A stretch of DNA of 64,000 bases, taken from NCBI RefSeq assembly GCF_900108185.1, contig NZ_FNVA01000007.1, forward strand, positions 1 to 64,000. Direction: 5' to 3'. The first letter of the stretch is position 1, and the number at the start of each line of letters is the position of its first letter. The notes under the pieces are model-generated. The model did no database searches and was not told the origin of the DNA. It saw only the letters and a program-made list of their open reading frames with translations. Positions 20,244 through 28,301 of the stretch are shown here, one piece after another. The DNA comes from Bryocella elongata. GTDB lineage: Bacteria > Acidobacteriota > Terriglobia > Terriglobales > Acidobacteriaceae. The translations under genes were made by a program, and so were the position numbers.

Positions 20244-20292
20244 ATCTTCCGGTAAGTCAGACACCTTCGCTGAATCGCTATGCCGATGGAAC

Positions 20293-21381
20293 CTAGTCCT
20301 CTGTGGGAGCGAAGGCTGCGAGGGTCTTGTCGAGGCTGGTGGGGTCTTCTACGTTGGTGGTCGCGAGGGCTCTGTCGATCTGGCGGTTGAGGCCGGAGAG
20401 GACCTTGCCGGGGCCGACTTCGATGTAGTGGGTGGCTCCTGAGGCGGCGAGGAGCTGGATGCATTCGACCCAGCGGACGGCTCCGGTGACCTGGCGGATG
20501 AGGGCGTCGCGGATCTCCATGCCTCGGACGAGCAGGCGGGCATCGATGTTGGCGGCGACCGGGTAGGTGGGGTCGGTGAAGGCGATGGACTCGAGCGTTG
20601 CGGCGAGCTGGTCCTGCGCGGGCTGCATGAGCTTGCAGTGGAAGGGCGCGGAGACGGGCAGCATGACGGTGCGCTTGGCTCCGGCCTCCTTGCAGAGGGC
20701 GGCGGCGCGCTCGACGGCATCTTTGGAGCCGGAGATGACGGTCTGGTCGGGCGAGTTGAGGTTGGCGGGCGCGACGATGGCGGAGACCTGCGCGGCGGCC
20801 TGCGATGGCGTGTCGGCGGGGTTGGCGGGGTCGGCGATGGCGTCAGTCACGGTGGCGGACTGCGCGACGGGGCCCGTGGCGGGCGGCGCGGCGGTGAGCT
20901 CGTCGGAGACGGAGGCGCAGATGTCGTTGATGCGGTTGGCATCGAGGCCGAGGATGGCGGCCATGGCGCCGAGGCCTGCGGGAACGGCCTGCTGCATGAA
21001 CTGGCCGCGGGAGCGGACGGTGCGGACGGCGTCGGCGAAGGAGAAGGTTCCGGCGGCGACGTTGGCGGAGTACTCGCCGAGGGAGTGGCCGGCGGCGAAG
21101 GCGACTTCGAGGCCGCGGGAGGCGAGCTCGGGCGCGAGGACGCGGTGGGCCGCGATGGACATGGTGAGGATGGCAGGCTGGGTGTGCTCGGTGAGTTTGA
21201 GCTGGTCTTCGGGGCCTTCGAAGATGAGCTTCGAGAGGGCGAAGCCGAGGGCGTCGTCGGCCTCTTCGAAGACGGCGCGGGCGGCGGGAGAGGCGTCGTA
21301 GAAGGCCTTGCCCATGCCGACGGTCTGGGAGCCCTGGCCGGGAAAGAGAAGCGCGATGCGGGGAGAGGTGGGAGTACTCAT
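20293..21381 (-). CDS. fabD: Malonyl-CoA:ACP transacylase
   Basis: This 362-residue enzyme transfers malonyl groups from CoA to acyl carrier protein for fatty-acid chain elongation. LLFPGQGSQTVGMGKAFYD is the standard start. The nucleophilic Ser lies in AAGHSLGEYSA, and the catalytic His in LPVSAPFHCKLM. The C-terminus has EVGPGKVLSGLNRQI. FabD is normally about 310 residues; the extra length is an Ala/Pro/Thr-rich insertion around ELTAAPPATGPVAQSATV, just before the conserved ANLNSPDQTVISG strand. It stands alone here, away from other fab genes. An octamer array lies directly upstream. Confidence 0.96.
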   Translation of the reverse strand: MSTPTSPRIALLFPGQGSQTVGMGKAFYDASPAARAVFEEADDALGFALSKLIFEGPEDQLKLTEHTQPAILTMSIAAHRVLAPELASRGLEVAFAAGHSLGEYSANVAAGTFSFADAVRTVRSRGQFMQQAVPAGLGAMAAILGLDANRINDICASVSDELTAAPPATGPVAQSATVTDAIADPANPADTPSQAAAQVSAIVAPANLNSPDQTVISGSKDAVERAAALCKEAGAKRTVMLPVSAPFHCKLMQPAQDQLAATLESIAFTDPTYPVAANIDARLLVRGMEIRDALIRQVTGAVRWVECIQLLAASGATHYIEVGPGKVLSGLNRQIDRALATTNVEDPTSLDKTLAAFAPTED

Positions 21382-21402
21382 CGCTTGTAAGTGTAGCTAG
21401 AA

Positions 21403-21482
21403 GACAGCAGAACAGCGGAACAGCGGAACAGCGGAACAGCAGAACAGCGGAACGGCGGAACAGCGGAACAGCAGAACAGCGA
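21403..21482. repeat. Octamer tandem array, AACAGCGG/AACAGCAG, 10 units
   Basis: Ten head-to-tail 8-bp units fill 80 bases immediately upstream of the fabD start (on its 5' side). Seven units match AACAGCGG or AACAGCAG exactly and the others differ by one base. It has no spacers, so it is not a CRISPR. Confidence 0.95.
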
Positions 21483-21492
21483 GCGAATGCCG

Positions 21493-21530
21493 ATTGAGTT
21501 TCGAGCTGCGGGTCTTGAGCTGCGAGTCGC
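21493..21530. repeat. Heptamer-period tandem repeat (GAGCTGC-like)
   Basis: ATTGAGT, TTCGAGC, TGCGGGT, CTTGAGC, TGCGAGT, CGC keep a 7-bp period. They follow the octamer array directly and precede the end of the next - strand gene. Confidence 0.55.
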
Positions 21531-21565
21531 CAGATCCCAGCGCGCCAGACGCCAGTTTGGTGGGG

Positions 21566-23467
21566 TTACTCTATGACGCCGGTGACGAAGATCTGTTCGG
21601 CCTGGGGGCCGGTGAGGCGGTAGAGGGCGAACTGGCGGGAGTTCTGGGCGCGGAGTTCCATGAGGAGGCTGGCTCGGTGTTCGTTGTCGGGATCGACGAC
21701 GTCGATGGATCGCATCCAGGGGGTGCGGTTGAGGTGGTTGGCGTCGGTGACGGAGGCCAGCGCGACCTGGAACTCGCCCGAGGGGAGTTTCTGCGCAACG
21801 AGGGTGACGTAGACGGTGGGGCCCGGGGTGGTGGAGTTCTGTGTGGCCGGGGGGTTTGCGGCTGTGGTGTGTGCGGCTGTGGTGTGTGCAGTGGCGGAGT
21901 GCGTACCCGGGGCATGGGTTGTAGCCGGCTGGGCGGTAGTGACCTGCGGCGCGAGCAACTGGGCGGTCGGGACTTCGGCGGTATAGATGAAGGTGGGCAG
22001 GCCTCCGTAGCTGAGTTCATAGCCGGAGAGCTGCTCGCCGGTGAGAGCGAGCTGCGGTGGGCCGGCGAGGGCCTTCTTGCGGGCTGCTGCCCGGCGCGCG
22101 GCGGCGGCCTGGGCCGGAGCGAGGTGTGTTGCGGGTTTCGCGGCGGCTGTCGCTGGTGCTGGTGGTGCGGTTGCAGGCGCCGTGGCCGGGGTGGTGGCGG
22201 GCTTCCTGGCGGCGGCTGCCGCTGCGGCTGCCGCTGCCGCGTCGGCGGAGGCTTTGGTGCGGAGCACGGGGCGATAGGTGAGGTCGGCGTTGGAATCGCC
22301 GTTGGCGCCGGGAGTGGGGCTGGCGGCTGGCGTCATGGGCTGTCCGGGTGTCGGAGCCGTGGTGGGTGCGAAGGCCGCGCCGGGGATGCCGGGAGTGAGT
22401 TTGTTGGCGGCGAGGTACGCGGTGACGCGCGTGCGCGCCTGCGCCTGAAGGGCGGTGAGAACCTCGGTGCGCTCGGTGGGTGAGTCCCAGGCGCGGGTGA
22501 AGATGTGTGCCGGGTGGGTGACGGGGTCGGAGACGGCGACGGCCTGATGGAGCTGGGCGGGCATGCCGGTGAGGGGCGCGGTCTCATTTTCACCGGGGGC
22601 GACGCCGTGGTGAAGCCTGGGGCGGTCGGGATCGTCGTTGAGGGAGTCGGCAGGGCCGGAGACGTAGCCCTGAGGCTTGTTGTTCTTTTTCTTCTTGCCG
22701 GAGTCGTCGTCCTTGTGGCGGAGGGTGGGGCGGTCGGGATCGTAGGTGTCGGAGCTGTTGGAGGCGGTGGTGGTCGAACCGGAGCCGCTGTCGGTGCTGG
22801 GGGCAGAGGACGCCGAAGACCGGCGGGCGAGGGTCGGCCGGTCGGAGTCCGCGGCCGGGGTGGATTCGTTGGTGGACTTCGACGCGTTGGGGTCGGTGTC
22901 GGATGGGGTCTTGCTGCCTGCGGGCACGGCGGGTGGATTGCGGCGGCTCATGTGCGGGCGGGAGTCGTCGTCGGAGCCTTCGATGGAGGGTGTGACGCGG
23001 GAGGGCTTGAGCGCCTTCGGTTTGGGCTCAGCGGCGGGGAGCAGGAACTTGCCGTAGCCGTACCAGGCGCCCATGGGGTTGTCGTCGGCGATGGCGCGCA
23101 TGGTCAGGAGGTTGCGGGCGGACTCGAGATCGAGTGTGCCTTCGTGCTGTCCGGCCTTTTCGATGAAGAACTCATTGCCGGTGTCGAGGACCCAGGGAAC
23201 GGGGCGGGCGAGGTAGGCGCCGGCGTCCTCGAAGTGGCCGTTGATGAAGAGGGAGATGGGGATGAGCCGCATGGCGGAGGGCTTGCCGAGCTCGCCGGTC
23301 CACTCGTAGACGCCGATGGCGCGGGTGACCTTTTCCGGGGCTTCGACCTTGTGCATCTGCGCGTTGCTGGTAGCGGCGAGGCCCGCGAGCGCAAGGGAGA
23401 CGGCGACCTGCGCGGAGAGGGCAGACAGGCGGGCGGAGGCGAATCGGAGGCTGGGCAGGCGGGTCAT
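21566..23467 (-). CDS. Secreted low-complexity protein with repeated DPDRPTL motif (unknown function)
   Basis: This 633-residue protein starts with a signal peptide (LSALSAQVAVSLALAGLAATSNAQ). Residues about 30-150 are a conserved-looking folded part (GVYEWTGELG, LIPISLFINGHFEDAGAY). A disordered centre follows, with at least four copies of a motif like 'DPDRPTLRH' (DSRPHMSRR, DSDRPTLARR, DPDRPTLRHK, DPDRPRLHH). Then come an Ala/Pro/Lys-rich stretch and a C-terminal half with ELSYGGLPTFIYTAEVPT and VYVTLVAQKLPSGEFQVAL. I do not recognise the family. ATG 23467 is chosen because it begins the signal peptide; no strong ribosome-binding site is visible. Confidence 0.7.
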   Translation of the reverse strand: MTRLPSLRFASARLSALSAQVAVSLALAGLAATSNAQMHKVEAPEKVTRAIGVYEWTGELGKPSAMRLIPISLFINGHFEDAGAYLARPVPWVLDTGNEFFIEKAGQHEGTLDLESARNLLTMRAIADDNPMGAWYGYGKFLLPAAEPKPKALKPSRVTPSIEGSDDDSRPHMSRRNPPAVPAGSKTPSDTDPNASKSTNESTPAADSDRPTLARRSSASSAPSTDSGSGSTTTASNSSDTYDPDRPTLRHKDDDSGKKKKNNKPQGYVSGPADSLNDDPDRPRLHHGVAPGENETAPLTGMPAQLHQAVAVSDPVTHPAHIFTRAWDSPTERTEVLTALQAQARTRVTAYLAANKLTPGIPGAAFAPTTAPTPGQPMTPAASPTPGANGDSNADLTYRPVLRTKASADAAAAAAAAAAARKPATTPATAPATAPPAPATAAAKPATHLAPAQAAAARRAAARKKALAGPPQLALTGEQLSGYELSYGGLPTFIYTAEVPTAQLLAPQVTTAQPATTHAPGTHSATAHTTAAHTTAANPPATQNSTTPGPTVYVTLVAQKLPSGEFQVALASVTDANHLNRTPWMRSIDVVDPDNEHRASLLMELRAQNSRQFALYRLTGPQAEQIFVTGVIE

Positions 23468-23678
23468 TGATTCAGATAGCCGAGTAGAGGCAGCGTTGGG
23501 TCGAGAGTGCTCCCCCGGCGATGGTACGGGATAGCGCGGGTGGAGCGGAATGGCGGACGGAGTGCGATGTGGATACGCGCACGGTGGCATGCCGCTTTCA
23601 GCGGCTGCTGCAGTTAGACGCGGGTTGTGGAGGGAAGTTTTACGCGCAGGGCAGGACATGCCGAGTGGCTTAAAGGCG

Positions 23679-23707
23679 AAGGGCGGCCGATTGTTGGCGG
23701 CCGCCTT
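23679..23707 (-). terminator. Hairpin downstream of a small ORF
   Basis: AAGGCGGCCG and CGGCCGCCCTT (one bulged base) form a GC-rich stem on the - strand, starting 18 bases after the stop of the 38-codon ORF. The U-rich tail is poor, so termination strength is uncertain. Confidence 0.4.
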
Positions 23708-23725
23708 GCGTCAGTGCAGAAGGGC

Positions 23726-23842
23726 CTATTCGGCCTGATGGCGCTGCTGAGGACCCGGGGAGGGGTTCGGCCGCACCGAGACCAGCGCTGCGGTGAGCGC
23801 TGAGGTGAGCGTGAGACCGAGGATCAGCAACGGATGATGCAT
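23726..23842 (-). CDS. Possible 38-residue single-pass membrane peptide
   Basis: An ATG at 23842 opens a 38-codon frame. It encodes MHHPLLILGLTLTSALTAALV, then a Pro/Gln-rich hydrophilic tail. The hydrophobic run is long enough for one membrane helix. A GC-rich hairpin directly follows the stop on the same strand, which supports a real transcript. No convincing Shine-Dalgarno sequence is visible, and the upstream extension of the frame looks non-coding. No family recognised. Confidence 0.35.
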   Translation of the reverse strand: MHHPLLILGLTLTSALTAALVSVRPNPSPGPQQRHQAE

Positions 23843-24206
23843 GCGCAACCTATCGTCGCAAAGCGGTGGGCCTTCAGGCTTGCGATGGAGGTATTTTGCC
23901 TTTCGTATTCCGTTGTGGGAATTACGCAAAGGTATCGGTTGGGGGAGATTGGTGGGAGCGAATTGGGACGGTTGGGGGAGAGCCCTGGCCGGCTGTAGGG
24001 ACTTCCGGCATCCAATCGCGTGAGAGTGGCAGCAGCGGCGAGAACGGGAGCCCTGGAGCGCCGGAGCGTAACGCGGTGTCTGATTGCTGGCCCGGTAGAA
24101 TGGGGACTCACCCAGATTTTCGTGTTCTGTTGCGGGATGTAGTGCTGGTCTTTTACGAAGCCGTGGTGGAATGGTGCGAACACCTGGAACGAGCAAAGGG
24201 AGCCGG
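23843..24206. other. Intergenic stretch upstream of the HAD-UbiA gene
   Basis: About 360 bases between the small - strand ORF and the UbiA gene. I see no gene, repeat family member or clear promoter. It is probably a divergent promoter region. Confidence 0.4.
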
Positions 24207-25742
24207 ATGGCAGCGTCGGAGACACAATTTCAGCCCGTAGTCGCGACGGCTGAGGGCCATGGCATCCGGGCGATTGAGGTTGCCGCGGGCACGGCGATCT
24301 GCGTGGATCTGGACGGCACGCTGGTGAAGTCGGACACGCTGGTGGATTCTGTGCTGGCGATGGTGCGACAGCATCCGCAGGCTCTGGTGCGGATTCCGGG
24401 CTGGATCGCGCAGGGCAAGGCGCAGTTCAAGCGGCATGTCGCCGAGCATGTGACGCTGGATGTCGAGCATCTCCCGTGGAATCGGCCGCTGCTGGAGTGG
24501 CTGCGGATTCAGTATGGCAACGGCCGGGCGATCTACCTGGCGACGGCGAGCGAACGGGCGTTCGCGGAGCGGGTGGCGGGCTACCTGGGGATCTTTACCG
24601 GGGTGCTGGCCTCGGACGGGAAGACGAACCTGGCGGGCGGCAACAAGCTCGCCGCGTTCCGGGAGCAGTTTGGCGAGCGGTTCTGCTACATCGGGAACGC
24701 CAAGCCTGATGCGAAGCTGCTGGTGGCGTGCGAGTCGCCGATGGTGGCGAACCCGGACCGTGCGCTGAGTACGCGCCTGAAGGCTGCAGGGACGATTCCG
24801 GTAGCGACGTTTGACGATCGCGCGACGCCGCTGAAGGCGTGGCTGAAGGCGATCCGGTTGCACCAGTGGGCGAAGAACGCGCTGATCTTCGTGCCGATGC
24901 TGCTGGGGCACACGTTGCGTCTGGGAGCGATTGCCGGCGGAGTGTTTGCGTTCTTCAGCTTCGGTCTGTGCGCGTCGGCGACGTATATCGTGAACGACCT
25001 GCTGGACATTGAGGCGGACCGGAAGCATCCGCGGAAGCGGCGCAGGCCGTTTGCCGCAGGGGACCTTTCGGCGATCGCAGGTGTTACCGCTGTGGTGGTG
25101 CTGATGGCGCTGGCGGTGACGATCGCCGCGCTGCTGCTGCCGCTGATCAAGGCCGTGGACCCGGGCTACACGCTGCGGCTGCCGCATGCGTTCCTGGGCT
25201 GGCTGGCGCTGTATACGGCGAGCACGCTGGTGTACTCGTTTGTGCTGAAGCGGAAGCTGCTGCTGGATGTGTTCATGCTGAGCGGGCTGTACACGCTGCG
25301 GATCCTTGCGGGTTCGGCGGCGACGAATGTTCCGGTGAGCTCGTGGCTGGGCGGCTTCAGCGTGTTCTTCTTCCTGTCGCTGGCGTTTGTAAAGCGGTTC
25401 AGCGAGCTGGAGCTGATTCGCGAGCGCGGTGGCGCGGTGACGAGCGGTCGGGGCTACCACGTGGCCGACCTGGAGCAGGTGCGGGCACTGGGCACGGGAG
25501 CGTCCTACGCGGCGGTGCTGATCCTGACGCTGTACATCCGGGACAGTGCGACGACGCAGCTCTACAAGCACGCCTTCCTGCTGTGGCTGGTGATCCCGGT
25601 GCTGCTGCTGTGGCTGAGCCAGGTGTGGATGCTGGCCAGCCGCGGACAGATGCATGACGATCCGGTGGTGTGGGCGATCACGGACAAGCGGAGCATCGCG
25701 CTGGGTGTGGTGGTGGCGGCGGTGGTGTGGTTCGCGCTGTAG
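24207..25742 (+). CDS. HAD phosphatase-UbiA prenyltransferase fusion
   Basis: This 511-residue protein joins two domains. Residues about 15-205 are a haloacid-dehalogenase-type phosphatase, with the nucleophile motif VDLDGTLVKSDT, motif II-like LATASERAF and motif III/IV in CYIGNAKPDAKLL. Residues about 215-511 are a polytopic UbiA-family prenyltransferase: NDLLDIEADRKHPRKRRRP is its first Asp-rich motif and FFLSLAFVKRFSELEL covers the second region. The UbiA part resembles the group that includes decaprenyl-phosphate phosphoribosyltransferases, so a role in making a lipid-linked pentose is possible but not shown. ATG 24207 is chosen for the GGGAG just upstream. Monocistronic; ParDE lies convergent downstream. 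Confidence 0.85.
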   Translation: MAASETQFQPVVATAEGHGIRAIEVAAGTAICVDLDGTLVKSDTLVDSVLAMVRQHPQALVRIPGWIAQGKAQFKRHVAEHVTLDVEHLPWNRPLLEWLRIQYGNGRAIYLATASERAFAERVAGYLGIFTGVLASDGKTNLAGGNKLAAFREQFGERFCYIGNAKPDAKLLVACESPMVANPDRALSTRLKAAGTIPVATFDDRATPLKAWLKAIRLHQWAKNALIFVPMLLGHTLRLGAIAGGVFAFFSFGLCASATYIVNDLLDIEADRKHPRKRRRPFAAGDLSAIAGVTAVVVLMALAVTIAALLLPLIKAVDPGYTLRLPHAFLGWLALYTASTLVYSFVLKRKLLLDVFMLSGLYTLRILAGSAATNVPVSSWLGGFSVFFFLSLAFVKRFSELELIRERGGAVTSGRGYHVADLEQVRALGTGASYAAVLILTLYIRDSATTQLYKHAFLLWLVIPVLLLWLSQVWMLASRGQMHDDPVVWAITDKRSIALGVVVAAVVWFAL

Positions 25743-25766
25743 GGGAGTGAGGCGTCGATCACCCAG

Positions 25767-26054
25767 CTACTGAAACAGGTTCGTCAACTGTCGATTGCCC
25801 TGAACGATTCGTTCGACATACACGACGTCCTGGGCGACGCGGAAGAGGATGACATACCGACCGACGACTCCAAGCCGAGCATCGTCGCCGAGTTCAGGTC
25901 GTAGCTGATATCGCAACGGTCCATCGCCGATGCGTTGAAGTTCAGCACGAATGTCCTGCAGGAAGGTGACGGCCCGGCGTGGATTGTCGCGTGCGATGTA
26001 TTCGGCAATCGCTTCCAGGTCGGTCTCGATGGACTCAGAGAACTCGATCCGCAT
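25767..26054 (-). CDS. parE: ParE/RelE-family toxin
   Basis: This 95-residue toxin is of the ParE type, which in characterised members inhibits DNA gyrase. It shows the family layout: an N-terminal helical hairpin (SIETDLEAIAEYIARDNPRRAVTFL), a central LRPELGDDARLGVVGRYVILFRV and C-terminal YVERIVQGNRQL. Its ATG overlaps the stop of the antitoxin gene (TAATG), so translation is probably coupled. Length is normal for ParE (about 95-105). Confidence 0.88.
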   Translation of the reverse strand: MRIEFSESIETDLEAIAEYIARDNPRRAVTFLQDIRAELQRIGDGPLRYQLRPELGDDARLGVVGRYVILFRVAQDVVYVERIVQGNRQLTNLFQ

Positions 26055-26335
26055 TACTCGCCTGCTGCATCTGCCAATGTCTGATACTTGAGCTCAAGGC
26101 GTTGCAGCACATCCGCAGCCGGGACGTAGGGGCCGTTTTTCGTCCTCGCCTGCTGCCAGATGGCCCTCAGCTCTTCTATGCCGTGCTCCCGAAGCTGGCG
26201 CTTGTAGCTCCACTCACGAAGGGCCTCGCGCACTACCTCGCTCGAGGAGGCATACTCTCCGGCGTCGACGGCATCGCGAATCAGCGTGACCATCTCGGTG
26301 GGCAGTGCGATGGAAATCTTGTCGATTGCGGACAC
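26054..26335 (-). CDS. parD: ParD-family antitoxin (ribbon-helix-helix)
   Basis: This 93-residue antitoxin has an N-terminal ribbon-helix-helix DNA-binding domain (KISIALPTEMVTLIRDAVDAG, then SSSEVVREALREW) and a C-terminal tail that would wrap around the toxin. ParD proteins repress their own operon. A perfect palindrome begins 11 bases upstream of the start and is the obvious operator. The stop shares one base with the parE start. Confidence 0.9.
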   Translation of the reverse strand: MSAIDKISIALPTEMVTLIRDAVDAGEYASSSEVVREALREWSYKRQLREHGIEELRAIWQQARTKNGPYVPAADVLQRLELKYQTLADAAGE

Positions 26336-26345
26336 GGGAGCCTCC

Positions 26346-26364
26346 GGTAGGAATAATTCCTACC
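26346..26364. promoter_or_regulatory. Palindromic operator of parDE
   Basis: GGTAGGAAT-A-ATTCCTACC is a perfect 9-bp inverted repeat with a single central base, immediately upstream of parD. A ribbon-helix-helix dimer pair would fit the GTAGGAA half-sites. It sits at the promoter position, as expected for autoregulation. Confidence 0.75.
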
Positions 26365-26434
26365 TCAAATTGTAGCTCTGCGTCCATTGATCTGAAGTTG
26401 CTAAGCCGGGTCAAGTATCCTGAATAGGACCGCA

Positions 26435-27541
26435 ATGAGCAACGGAATCCCTGAACTGAAGCAGTTTGATGAGGCGTCGCTGGACGCTGCCTTCTCCCAA
26501 GTGCGTGCTGACGCTGAGCGCAGCGCGGCTGAGCCTAACCTCGATCGCGAGCAGTTTCGTCTGGACTGGCTGGGCCGCAAGCAGGGTCGGCTGAAGGCGA
26601 TCAGCGATGCGTGGCTGAAGGCCGCGCCTGTGGAGGCGAAGAAGCTCATCGGGCAGCGCTTCAACGAGCTGAAGCAGCAGGTGGAAGCGCTCGTCGATGA
26701 GAGCGCTGCGACGGCTGTGAAGGTTGAGGTCCGGTCGCTGGACATCTCGCTGCCGGGCAGTGCGCACAGGCCGGGTGCGGAGCATCCGCTGACGAAGACG
26801 ATGAACGAGCTGGTGTCGGTCTTCGAGCGGATGGGCTATTCGGTGGGCATTGGGCCGGAGGTGGAGACGGACTTCCTCAACTTCGAGAGCCTGAACTTTC
26901 CTCCGAACCACCCGGCGCGGGATACGCAGGACACGCTGGTGCTGGCGGACCAGGAGCAAAAGCCGCTGCGCGAGCGGCTGCTGATGCGTACGCATACGTC
27001 GCCGGTGCAGATTCGCACGATGCTCGCGCAGGATCCTCCGCTGCGGATTGTGATCCCGGGCAAGGTGCATCGCAACGAGGCGCAGGATGCGACGCACTCG
27101 CCGATGTTCCACCAGGTGGAAGGGCTGTGCGTGGATACGAACATCACGTTCAGCGACCTCAAGGGCACGCTGGATCATGCGATGAAGTCGCTGTTTGGTT
27201 CGAGTATGAAGACGAGGTTCTTTCCGTCGTTCTTTCCGTTCACGGAGCCGAGCGCGGACGTGCAGATCTCGTGCCCGTTCTGCAATGGCAAGGGCTGCAG
27301 GAAGTGCAAGCACTCGGGCTGGATTGAGCTGCTGGGCTGCGGCATGGTGGACCCGAATGTGTTCAAGGCCGTGGATGCGCGGCGGATCGAGCTGGGGCTG
27401 GAGCCGAAGTATGATCCCGCGAAGATCTCAGGCTTTGCGTTCGGCATGGGCATCGACCGAATGACGATGATGAAGTACAGCGTGAGTGAGATTGGGTTGC
27501 TGTTCTCGGGGGATACTCGCTTTCTCTCTCAATTCGCTTAG
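26435..27541 (+). CDS. pheS: Phenylalanine--tRNA ligase alpha subunit
   Basis: This 368-residue subunit carries the catalytic core of the alpha2-beta2 synthetase that charges tRNA-Phe. An N-terminal coiled-coil for tRNA binding covers about residues 1-100 (FRLDWLGRKQGRLK). The class II core follows: PGSAHRPGAEHPLT, then FNFESLNFPPNHPARD, motif 2 region PSPVQIRTM-like, EGLCVDTNITFSDLKG, and motif 3 GFAFGMGIDRMTMMKYS. Length is slightly above the usual 330-350. TAGGA precedes the ATG by five bases. pheT is not adjacent, as it normally is, but 4.5 kb downstream. Confidence 0.97.
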   Translation: MSNGIPELKQFDEASLDAAFSQVRADAERSAAEPNLDREQFRLDWLGRKQGRLKAISDAWLKAAPVEAKKLIGQRFNELKQQVEALVDESAATAVKVEVRSLDISLPGSAHRPGAEHPLTKTMNELVSVFERMGYSVGIGPEVETDFLNFESLNFPPNHPARDTQDTLVLADQEQKPLRERLLMRTHTSPVQIRTMLAQDPPLRIVIPGKVHRNEAQDATHSPMFHQVEGLCVDTNITFSDLKGTLDHAMKSLFGSSMKTRFFPSFFPFTEPSADVQISCPFCNGKGCRKCKHSGWIELLGCGMVDPNVFKAVDARRIELGLEPKYDPAKISGFAFGMGIDRMTMMKYSVSEIGLLFSGDTRFLSQFA

Positions 27542-27550
27542 GAGCGCTGC

Positions 27551-28060
27551 GTGGAGCTTTCTGACTTGCTGTTCTGGCTGATACCAGTAGGACTTGGTGC
27601 GGGGGCGCTGGCCGGATGGTGGGTATCACGAAGATCCAAGCGGGCATGGCTACGGTGGACGCTTCGCGTGATGGCGATGATGGTCGGATGTGCGTGCGTC
27701 GCCATCGCAGCATTCGGCTACTTCATATCTCGGTTCGATCCTTATCCCTATCCCGATCAGGTTGTCCGCTCACCGAATGGTCATAGGGTTGCGCGTCTGC
27801 GGTACGTGGCTCTTGGAGCACTTGGCGACGATATGGTGCTGTTGGATACCCGTACGAACTGGTTTTCCTCCTGGGAGCGCGTTGCGAAGTGGCCGGGCAC
27901 ACCGGCCGATGGCGACCAGATTCGATGGGGCGATGATCAGCATCTTGTGATCCGTCACAAGGCGATCTATGTTTCGACCGACCATGGGATGTCCGAATAC
28001 AAGCAAGACTCTTGCGACCTTGAAGTCGATGGGCTGAAGACTGTCTGCGAGACTTACTGA
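27551..28060 (+). CDS. Membrane protein of unknown function
   Basis: This 169-residue protein begins with two hydrophobic helices (LLFWLIPVGLGAGALAGWWV and VMAMMVGCACVAIAAFGYFI), followed by a soluble domain of about 110 residues (VVRSPNGHRVARLRYVALG, DDMVLLDTRTNWFSSWERV). The periplasmic part looks like a small beta-rich domain with a motif for 'SPNGHRVA'. Start is GTG 27551 with AGGAG eight bases upstream, and it begins only ten bases after pheS, so it is probably co-transcribed with it. No family recognised. Confidence 0.7.
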   Translation: MELSDLLFWLIPVGLGAGALAGWWVSRRSKRAWLRWTLRVMAMMVGCACVAIAAFGYFISRFDPYPYPDQVVRSPNGHRVARLRYVALGALGDDMVLLDTRTNWFSSWERVAKWPGTPADGDQIRWGDDQHLVIRHKAIYVSTDHGMSEYKQDSCDLEVDGLKTVCETY

Positions 28061-28100
28061 ACGGTATCGCGTGGACAGGTAGCTATAGCCCGCCCAAAAG

Positions 28101-28134
28101 CCCGGGTCCGAGAATCCGGACCCGGGGCACCCGA
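28101..28134. repeat. Family B hairpin repeat (GGTCCG-stem subtype), copy 2
   Basis: CCCGGGTCCG, AGAA, TCCGGACCCGGGG, CACCCGA. The stem is nearly perfect and the tail is the family B GGGGCACCCG. It lies after the pheS-linked membrane gene. Confidence 0.85.
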
Positions 28135-28177
28135 TTCGTTGTTGCGACACAGTGCTCGATGCTGAGAATGGAATGAC

Positions 28178-28205
28178 AAAGGCCACCGATTTCTCGGTGG
28201 CCTTT
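28178..28205. terminator. Strong bidirectional intrinsic terminator
   Basis: AAAGGCCACCGA and TCGGTGGCCTTT form a perfect 12-bp stem with a TTTC loop, followed by GTTCTTGCTCTT on the + strand and preceded by A residues for the - strand. It ends the pheS-linked unit and may also stop - strand transcription from yceI. Confidence 0.85.
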
Positions 28206-28219
28206 GTTCTTGCTCTTGC

Positions 28220-28298
28220 TGACGGGCGAAGCCCGCTAACGCCGCGGGCGCTAACGTAACAAGCGCGGCGCGCGAGTTACGCTAACGCGCCAGCGCTG
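28220..28298. repeat. GC-rich palindromic repeat, family D copy 1
   Basis: The hairpin CGGGCGAAGCCCG is followed by repeated GCTAACG-type words, including CGTAAC...GTTACG, and ends in AACGCGCCAGCGCTGCT. Parts recur at 40836-40867. Confidence 0.45.
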
Positions 28299-28301
28299 CT
28301 G

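Noticed and set aside
24207-25742. Heme/ubiquinone biosynthesis assignment for the UbiA protein
   Set aside because: The HAD fusion and the Asp-rich motif context fit other UbiA groups better, so no specific substrate is claimed.
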